From contig JAGOBN010000068.1 in the NCBI GenBank assembly GCA_017999235.1, positions 1 through 10,473 of the forward strand: a stretch of DNA of 10,473 bases, in the 5' to 3' direction. Source of the stretch: Anaerolineales bacterium. GTDB lineage: Bacteria; Chloroflexota; Anaerolineae; Anaerolineales; UBA6663. The position numbers and the translations under genes were made by a program. Shown here one piece after another: positions 5,969 to 10,473 of this stretch. The notes beneath the pieces are model-generated. The model saw only the letters and a list, made by a program, of their open reading frames with translations, had not been told where the DNA came from and did no database searches. Each line of letters begins with the position of its first letter. Positions within the stretch are counted from its first letter, which is position 1.

Positions 5969-7162
5969 GTGAAACGCTCCCCCCTGGTTGTTATCTTCAT
6001 CACCGTTTTGGTGGACCTGCTGGGCTACGGCATGCTCGTGCCGCTGCTGCCGTTCTATGTGCAGCGGCAGGCCGGCGGCGCGGAGGCGGCCGGCCTGCTG
6101 GGCTCGCTGTACTCGGTGATGCAGCTCTTCAGCGGGCCGGTGCTGGGCGCGCTCTCCGACCGGTATGGCCGGCGCCCGGTGCTGTTGGCGTGTCTGCTGG
6201 GGACGGTGCTGGCGTATCTGATCGTGGGGCTGGCGGATACGCTGGCCTGGCTCTTTGTGGCCATCGCCGTGGACGGCCTCACCGGCGGCAATCTCACCAC
6301 CGCTTACGCCTACATCGCGGACGTGACCGCGCCCGAGGCCCGCGCCCGGGGGATGAGCCTGGTGGGGGCGGCGTTTGGGCTGGGGCTGATGGTGGGGCCG
6401 GCCCTGGGCGGCCTGTTGAGCGGCTTCGGGCTGAGCGTGCCGGCGTTTACGGCGGCGGCGCTCGCGCTGGGCAACCTGCTCTTTGGCTGGTGGGCGCTGC
6501 CGGAATCGCTTCCGCCGGAACGCCGCACGCCGACGCTGGGCCGCCAGAGCCTCAACCCGGCCGGCCAATTGTGGGGGCTGTTCCAGCTCCCGGCCGTGCG
6601 CGGCCTGCTGGGCGCAATCTTCACGCTGAACCTCGCCTTCGCGGGCCTGCAGACCAACTTTCCGCTTTTCAGCCAGGCGCGCTTCCATTGGACCAGCACG
6701 CAAAACGGGCTGTTCTTTGCTTTTGTGGGGGTCTGCGCGGTGCTGATCCAGGGCGTGTTGTTTGGCTGGCTGCAGCCGCGCCTCGGCGAGCGCCGCCTGG
6801 CCCAGATTGGCCTGGCTTTGATGGCCGCCGGCCTGGCCGGCCTGGCCCTGGCTCCGGTGGATTGGCTGCTCTATCCGGTGGTGGCGCTGGTGGCGCTCGG
6901 CACCGGCACCAGCATCCCGTCCCTCACGGCGCTGGTCTCCGGGCGGATGAGCGCGGCCGAACAGGGCCGGCTGATGGGCGGCACGCAGACTTTGTTGAGT
7001 CTGGCCATGATCGGCGGCCCAACGCTGGCCGGCGTGGCCTTCGAGCGCGTGGCGGTCACGGCCCCGTATTGGCTGGGCGCCGGCCTGTCGTTCACGGCCC
7101 TGCTCCTGGCCGCCCGCGCCTTGCGCGCCCAGCCCGCGCCGGTCACACCCACGCCCGAATAG
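5969..7162 (+). CDS. TetA-like MFS drug/metabolite exporter, 397 aa
   Basis: A 12-helix major facilitator, most like the TetA/drug:proton antiporter branch. Helix 1 carries VLVDLLGYGMLVPLLPFYV (about 13-31), with the acidic residue typical of these antiporters. The loop after helix 2 has motif A, GALSDRYGRR (60-69). A glycine-rich antiporter-like motif, GAAFGLGLMVGPALGGLL, spans about 133-150, and a second half with six more hydrophobic segments follows, with EQGRLMGG-type inter-helix motifs near 330. The length is normal. The start is the GTG at 5969, placed directly after a strong promoter without room for a Shine-Dalgarno; the open frame upstream lies in the YceI gene and terminator. Its 3' end overlaps the convergent glycosyltransferase gene by 20 bases. 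The substrate cannot be read from sequence. Confidence 0.88.
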   Translation: MKRSPLVVIFITVLVDLLGYGMLVPLLPFYVQRQAGGAEAAGLLGSLYSVMQLFSGPVLGALSDRYGRRPVLLACLLGTVLAYLIVGLADTLAWLFVAIAVDGLTGGNLTTAYAYIADVTAPEARARGMSLVGAAFGLGLMVGPALGGLLSGFGLSVPAFTAAALALGNLLFGWWALPESLPPERRTPTLGRQSLNPAGQLWGLFQLPAVRGLLGAIFTLNLAFAGLQTNFPLFSQARFHWTSTQNGLFFAFVGVCAVLIQGVLFGWLQPRLGERRLAQIGLALMAAGLAGLALAPVDWLLYPVVALVALGTGTSIPSLTALVSGRMSAAEQGRLMGGTQTLLSLAMIGGPTLAGVAFERVAVTAPYWLGAGLSFTALLLAARALRAQPAPVTPTPE

Positions 7163-8411
7163 CCGCCACCGCCCGCGCCACCCCCGCCTCCGCCCGGATG
7201 GCAGCGCCCAAACGCTGGGCGCGCGCGCGCCCAGCCGGATCATCCACCGCCTGCCGCAAGGCCCGCGCCAGCGCCGGCGCCGTCAACGCCCGCTGCGGCA
7301 CCGGCGGCGGGCCAACGCCCAGGGCCGCCACCCGCTCACCCCAAAAAAACTGATCGATCGCCAGGGGCATGATCACCGTGGGTGTGCCGGCCCGCAAGCT
7401 GGCCGCCGTGGTGCCGGCGCCGCCGTGATGCGCCGCCGCCGCCACCCGCGGGAACAACCAGGTGTGCGGGACATCTGCAACCGGAAAGACGTGGTGCTCC
7501 GGGCCGGCCTCGTCCGCCAGCTCCGGGGGCACGGCTACCACCGCCCGCAGACCGGCCAGCTTCAGGGCGTCCAGCACCTTGGCCAGCATCGGCCGCGCGG
7601 CGCGCACGCCGGGGCTGCCAAAACTGAGCGAGACCGCCGGCCCGCTCTCCAAAAAACGTTCGAGCGCCGGCGGCGGACGCCCGGCGGCGGGCGCGTCGTA
7701 AAACCAATAGCCGGTCACGGTATGCCCGGCCGGCCAATCCGCCGGAGGCGGCAGGAGGTGCGGGCTCACGCCCACCACCACGCCGGTCTGAGCGCGCTGC
7801 AGCACGGCCAGCGGACTCGTCAGGCCGGCCGGCCGAAGGCCCACGGAGCGCCGCCAGGCGTTGATCACGCCGCGCCACGGCAGCCAGGTAGCCAGGGCCA
7901 CGGCCTGATGCGTGAGCCAGGCGTAGCGGCCGCCCAGCGAGAAACGGAACGGCAGCAACGCGCTCGGGAAGGCGCGGGTGGCGGTCACCGGTTGGAGCAG
8001 CGCCCACGCGCACCGCACGCCCTCCGCCTCGGCAATATGCGGCCCCCAAGTGGAAGCCAGACCCGCAATCACCAGCGCCGCGCCGCGCGCCGCCTCCCGC
8101 GCGCTGGCCAGCAGGCGCGTCAGCACCGGCCGCGCCGCACGCCAATAGCGCCCGGTCGCCTGGGCGTTGCGCCATACGCTGCCGTCGTAGGTGAGCGCGG
8201 ACTGTCCGCCGGCGCGCGTCATCCACTCGCTCAAGTTGCCGTCCAGACGTGCGAAGGGCAGGCCGGCGGCCGCCACCCAGGGCTGAAACTCGGCGTGCGT
8301 GGCCACGCGCACCGGCTGGCCGGCCGCCTGCAGCCCTTGCCCCAAGGCCAGGTACGGCCAGATATCGCCGCGCGTGCCGGTGGTGAGCAGGACCACGGGC
8401 TTGGCGCTCAT
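7143..8411 (-). CDS. GT1-family glycosyltransferase, sterol-glucosyltransferase-like, 422 aa
   Basis: A GT-B fold glycosyltransferase of family GT1 that would move a sugar from a nucleotide sugar to a small lipophilic acceptor. The N-terminal motif LLTTGTRGDIWPYLALGQGL (8-27) is the classic acceptor-domain start. The C-terminal donor-binding signature is HHGGAGTTAASLRAGTPT (328-345), followed by DQFFWGERV with Asp353-Gln354 contacting the sugar. HHGGAGTT together with DQxFWGxRV and LGVGPPPVP is closest to the sterol 3-beta-glucosyltransferase and macrolide/vancomycin transferase group. No membrane segment or signal peptide is seen. The start ATG (8411-8409) overlaps the methyltransferase stop as ATGA, so the gene is the second in a coupled operon. 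Sterol is a group label only; the actual acceptor is unknown. Confidence 0.9.
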   Translation of the reverse strand: MSAKPVVLLTTGTRGDIWPYLALGQGLQAAGQPVRVATHAEFQPWVAAAGLPFARLDGNLSEWMTRAGGQSALTYDGSVWRNAQATGRYWRAARPVLTRLLASAREAARGAALVIAGLASTWGPHIAEAEGVRCAWALLQPVTATRAFPSALLPFRFSLGGRYAWLTHQAVALATWLPWRGVINAWRRSVGLRPAGLTSPLAVLQRAQTGVVVGVSPHLLPPPADWPAGHTVTGYWFYDAPAAGRPPPALERFLESGPAVSLSFGSPGVRAARPMLAKVLDALKLAGLRAVVAVPPELADEAGPEHHVFPVADVPHTWLFPRVAAAAHHGGAGTTAASLRAGTPTVIMPLAIDQFFWGERVAALGVGPPPVPQRALTAPALARALRQAVDDPAGRARAQRLGAAIRAEAGVARAVAAIRAWV

Positions 8412-9277
8412 GCCGGTTTCTCAAAGATCAGAAAATGGTAGGCCACCCACCCCGCGCGCAAACATTGTTGCAGGGCCAGGCTGCCCACCATGCTGGGGAT
8501 GAAGGCGTGGCCAGACGGCAGCCGCCAGCCGAGCGCCAGCGCCAGCTCGGCCAATGCGTCCGGCCAGGCCCGCAGGCGGATCAAGGCGGTGAGATCGCGC
8601 CCGGAGATTAAGCGCAGACCGTGCGCCTCCGCGCCGGCCGTCACCGCATCCACGGTCTGCAAATTGGGGATCTGCCAGCCGGCCTGATACGCCGCCACCC
8701 AGCGCCGGGCGCGGGCCGCCAGCGCCGCATCCGGCCGCGCCCGGAAATCGTCACACAGGATCAGCCGGCCGCCGGGCCGCAGCAGGCGCGCCGCCGTGGC
8801 GAAATACTGGTCAGGGTCCGCCGCGTGGCCGAAGGCCTCCACCGAATACACCAGGTCCGCGCCGGCCGCCGCCGGCGCCCAATGAAAATCCGCTTCGACA
8901 AAACCAACCGGGTGCGGCAACTGCAGGCGTTGGGCGCGGTGTGCGGCCAGCCGAGCCTGCGCCGGGCTGAGCGTGCAGCCCAGGGCCAGCGCCGGCCGCG
9001 CCACGCGCGTCAAGAGATAGAACAGACTGCCGCCCACCCCGCAGCCCAGATCAATCAGCCGCACCGGGGCCGGCGCATCGCGCTGCACCACCTCGCGCAG
9101 CGCCTGCCAGAGCAGTTCATTGGAATAATTGAGGGCCGCGCGGTGCGTGGTAATGCCCTCCGCCCACAGCGCGCGGTGGATGGTGTCGGTGGGCGGCTGG
9201 CCGAAGGCCAGGAACAGGCGCGTGTTTTGCTCGTAGTAGCGGCGAATGGCGGCCGTGACGGCCGGCGGTTGGGTCAT
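8408..9277 (-). CDS. Class I SAM-dependent methyltransferase, 289 aa
   Basis: A Rossmann-fold methyltransferase of the Methyltransf_11/25, UbiE and sterol-methyltransferase-like type. Motif I is LIDLGCGVGG (74-83), an acidic motif follows at GFVEADF (125-131), and LLRPGGRLILCDDF (165-178) is the motif III/strand 5 region. The N-terminal helical cap, with YYEQNTRLFLAFG (14-26) and IHRALW (33-38), resembles small-molecule C- or O-methyltransferases rather than those acting on RNA or protein. AGGAG at 9288-9284 lies 6 bases before the ATG and supports the start. It is first in an operon with the glycosyltransferase, so both probably act on one compound. The substrate is unknown. Confidence 0.88.
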   Translation of the reverse strand: MTQPPAVTAAIRRYYEQNTRLFLAFGQPPTDTIHRALWAEGITTHRAALNYSNELLWQALREVVQRDAPAPVRLIDLGCGVGGSLFYLLTRVARPALALGCTLSPAQARLAAHRAQRLQLPHPVGFVEADFHWAPAAAGADLVYSVEAFGHAADPDQYFATAARLLRPGGRLILCDDFRARPDAALAARARRWVAAYQAGWQIPNLQTVDAVTAGAEAHGLRLISGRDLTALIRLRAWPDALAELALALGWRLPSGHAFIPSMVGSLALQQCLRAGWVAYHFLIFEKPA

Positions 9278-9296
9278 GGATGGCTCCTGGCGCCGG

Positions 9297-9302
9297 AGTT
9301 TA
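9297..9302 (-). promoter_or_regulatory. Candidate -10 of the methyltransferase/glycosyltransferase operon
   Basis: TAAACT on the minus strand lies 19 bases before the ATG, leaving a leader of about 13 bases that still contains the AGGAG. There is no clear -35 at 17-18 bases. The upstream side runs into the direct repeats at 9325-9354, so the regulator bound there could affect both directions. Confidence 0.35.
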
Positions 9303-9324
9303 CCTTACCCTTCGGCTGGCCGTG

Positions 9325-9368
9325 TTTACGACCCTGTTTACGCCCGCGTGACGCCGGGGCGGTACGGT
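9325..9368 (+). promoter_or_regulatory. SARP-type promoter of the DUF6069-like gene: second copy of the heptamer array
   Basis: TTTACGA (9325-9331), TTTACGC (9337-9343) and GTGACGC (9348-9354) start 12 and 11 bases apart. Eight bases later comes TACGGT (9363-9368). All spacings equal those at 5241-5284, and 24 of 30 bases over the repeat block are identical to that copy. There is no normal -35. The predicted leader is about 32 bases. Confidence 0.65.
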
Positions 9369-9394
9369 CTCAGACACAACCGTTGATATTCAAT

Positions 9395-9399
9395 AAGGA
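9395..9399 (+). promoter_or_regulatory. Ribosome binding site deciding the DUF6069-like start
   Basis: AAGGA lies 7 bases before the ATG at 9407. It excludes the long upstream extension of this frame, which runs antisense to the methyltransferase gene. Confidence 0.75.
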
Positions 9400-9406
9400 T
9401 ACTCAC

Positions 9407-9838
9407 ATGGCCGCTGCCATTCAATCACCCGCTCCTCGTGTCGCCGCCCGTAAGCTGCTGTGGGCCGGCCCGCTCGCCGGCGCCCTGGCCGCGCTTGCCA
9501 ACCTGGTGGTGCTGTTCGCGGGTCAGGCCCTGGTCGGCCAGATCCGCCTGCCCCTGCCGCCGGCGACCGAGCCGCAAGCCCTGCCGTGGGTGGCCGTGGC
9601 CGCCGCCAGTTTTATCCCGGCGCTCGCGGCCGCCGCCTTGCTGGCCGGCCTGGGCCGCTTTGCGCCGCGCCCGGTGTTCGTTTTTCAGGTGATCGCCGCC
9701 CTCTTCCTGCTGCTCTCCCTGGCGGGGCCTGCCACCTTGCCCATCAGCTTCGCCTTTCAGGCCGTGCTCACCCTCACGCACGTGGTGGCCGGGGCCGTCA
9801 CCGTCGGGGTACTGACCACCTTCGCCGTTAAACCATAA
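9407..9838 (+). CDS. Four-helix membrane protein, DUF6069-like, 143 aa
   Basis: A small integral membrane protein with four predicted helices at about 18-43, 60-84, 89-107 and 115-139. The pattern matches the DUF6069 family as I remember it: LLWAGPLAGALAALANLVV in helix 1, LPWVAVAAASFIPALAAA in helix 2, FQVIAALFLLLSLAGP in helix 3, and a conserved-looking His125 in LTLTHVVAGAV in helix 4. The function of that family is unknown. There is no cleavable signal. The start is fixed by AAGGA. It stands alone, divergent from the methyltransferase gene and followed by an inverted repeat. Its promoter carries the same direct-repeat array as yceI, so the two are likely to be co-regulated. Family assignment is by pattern only. 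Confidence 0.78.
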   Translation: MAAAIQSPAPRVAARKLLWAGPLAGALAALANLVVLFAGQALVGQIRLPLPPATEPQALPWVAVAAASFIPALAAAALLAGLGRFAPRPVFVFQVIAALFLLLSLAGPATLPISFAFQAVLTLTHVVAGAVTVGVLTTFAVKP

Positions 9839-9855
9839 CTGCACCGCCGCCCATC

Positions 9856-9887
9856 CCGCCGGGCCGGCCTGCCAAGCCGCCCGGCGG
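9856..9887 (+). terminator. GC-rich inverted repeat after the DUF6069-like gene, possible terminator
   Basis: CCGCCGGGC (9856-9864) and GCCCGGCGG (9879-9887) form a perfect 9-base stem, and GGC/GCC inside (9866-9868 with 9876-9878) can extend it past a one-base bulge. No T-run follows directly; only TTT at 9896-9898. It could terminate the upstream gene weakly or act as an operator, as it ends 3 bases before the next -10. Confidence 0.4.
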
Positions 9888-9890
9888 CGC

Positions 9891-9896
9891 TACACT
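9891..9896 (+). promoter_or_regulatory. Candidate -10 of the glyoxalase-family gene, leaderless
   Basis: TACACT is a good -10 match 7 bases before the ATG at 9904. Transcription would start at about the A of the ATG, as proposed for the MFS gene. The -35 position holds only CCTGCC, so the promoter is weak or depends on a regulator. Confidence 0.45.
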
Positions 9897-9903
9897 TTAA
9901 GCC

Positions 9904-10473
9904 ATGATCTCACCTACCTTACCCGCCGAACTGCAACTCGGCTACGTCCATCTCAATGTCTCCAACCTGGAGCGCGCGCTGAAGTTTTATGAGCACGCCC
10001 TGGGGTTCCGCCTGCACCGCCGGGACGGCGGCGCCACCGCCTATCTAGGCGCGGGCGGCCCCGATCTGGTGGTGCTCACCGAACAGCCCGGCGCCCTGCG
10101 CCCGCGCCGCACCACCGGCCTGTACCACTTCGCCATCCTGACTCCCTCGCGGCCGGCGCTGGCCCATTCCATTCAGCACATCGCGGAGACGCGCACCCCC
10201 GTGCAGGGCGCGGCCGACCATCTGGTGAGCGAAGCTTTATACCTGCCGGACGTGGACGGCAACGGCATCGAAATTTACCGCGACCGGCCGCGCGCCGAGT
10301 GGCGGGACGCGGCCGGCAACTTCCGCATGGATACCCTGCCGCTGGACCTGGACGGTTTGATGCGTGAGCTCCCCGCCGCGGCCTGGACCGGCCTGGCGCC
10401 GGCCCCGGTGCTCGGCCACATGCACCTGCACGTGCGGGATATCCCCGAAGCGCGCGCCTTTTACGTGGATGTG
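9904..10473 (+). CDS. Two-domain glyoxalase/CatE-like ring-cleavage dioxygenase family protein (3' end outside window)
   Basis: A vicinal-oxygen-chelate protein, most like the CatE/catechol-2,3-dioxygenase-like group. The 190 codons present read through to the window edge without a stop. The first module starts LGYVHLNVSNLERALKFYE (12-30) with metal-ligand candidate His16. It has LYHFAIL (73-79) with His75, and ends in the family signature DGNGIEIYRDRP (118-129) with Glu123. A linker with DTLPLDLDGLM (143-153) leads to a second module, MHLHVRDIPEARAFYVDV (173-190), whose His174 aligns with His16. The order and the DxLPLDL linker fit two-domain CatE-like proteins. Whether it cleaves a catechol or has another role in this superfamily cannot be told. 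The ATG is supported by TACACT 7 bases upstream and by the family N-terminus; there is no Shine-Dalgarno. Confidence 0.88.
   Translation, partial: MISPTLPAELQLGYVHLNVSNLERALKFYEHALGFRLHRRDGGATAYLGAGGPDLVVLTEQPGALRPRRTTGLYHFAILTPSRPALAHSIQHIAETRTPVQGAADHLVSEALYLPDVDGNGIEIYRDRPRAEWRDAAGNFRMDTLPLDLDGLMRELPAAAWTGLAPAPVLGHMHLHVRDIPEARAFYVDV

Noticed and set aside
5840..7243. 467-codon frame antisense to the MFS gene
   Set aside because: The sense strand has transporter motif A and normal membrane helices. The antisense product is Arg/Gln/His-rich and crosses a terminator and a promoter.
7425..8441. 338-codon rightward frame across the glycosyltransferase gene
   Set aside because: It is antisense to a gene with the GT1 signature and is itself without domain features.
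8621..9406. Long upstream extension of the DUF6069-like frame
   Set aside because: It runs antisense through the methyltransferase and across the proposed promoter. AAGGA before 9407 marks the true start.

Overview
The window is GC-rich, densely packed bacterial DNA with nine complete genes and one gene cut at each end. I see no mobile element, CRISPR array, tRNA or rRNA. The large AfsR/SARP-type regulator with BTAD, ATPase and TPR parts, the very high GC, frequent promoters without a Shine-Dalgarno leader, and a four-helix DUF6069-like membrane protein suggest Chloroflexota (Anaerolineae-like) or, less likely, an actinobacterium. This is inference; no marker gene is present.

Layout. Positions 1-115 hold the start of a leftward membrane-protein gene. 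A 253-base divergent region (116-368) carries a promoter for each side and a cluster of ACGGA/TCCGT half-sites. Rightward from 369 come a mutarotase-like DUF4380-type protein, a cysteine-containing small protein (1304-1762), a 79-residue protein (1822-2061) and a 1028-residue SARP-type regulator (2093-5179). The regulator is followed by a YceI-family protein (5329-5877), a terminator, and a TetA-like MFS exporter (5969-7162). The exporter converges on, and overlaps by 20 bases, a leftward two-gene operon: a SAM methyltransferase (8408-9277) then a GT1 glycosyltransferase (7143-8411), coupled by ATGA. Rightward from the same divergent region come the DUF6069-like membrane protein (9407-9838) and a two-domain glyoxalase/CatE-like protein that runs off the right edge.

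Main observation. The promoters of the YceI gene and of the DUF6069-like gene, about 4 kb apart, share one architecture. Each has three direct heptamer repeats of the type TTTACGC/TTCACGC/GTSACGC, spaced 12 then 11 bases, with the last heptamer exactly 8 bases before a TANNNT -10 box. This is the arrangement described for promoters activated by Streptomyces antibiotic regulatory proteins, and a SARP-type regulator is encoded immediately upstream of the first copy. A small regulon linking the regulator, YceI, the DUF6069-like protein and perhaps the methyltransferase/glycosyltransferase operon is a reasonable hypothesis. The glycosyltransferase, methyltransferase and exporter could together decorate and move a lipophilic compound, but no substrate can be read from the sequence.
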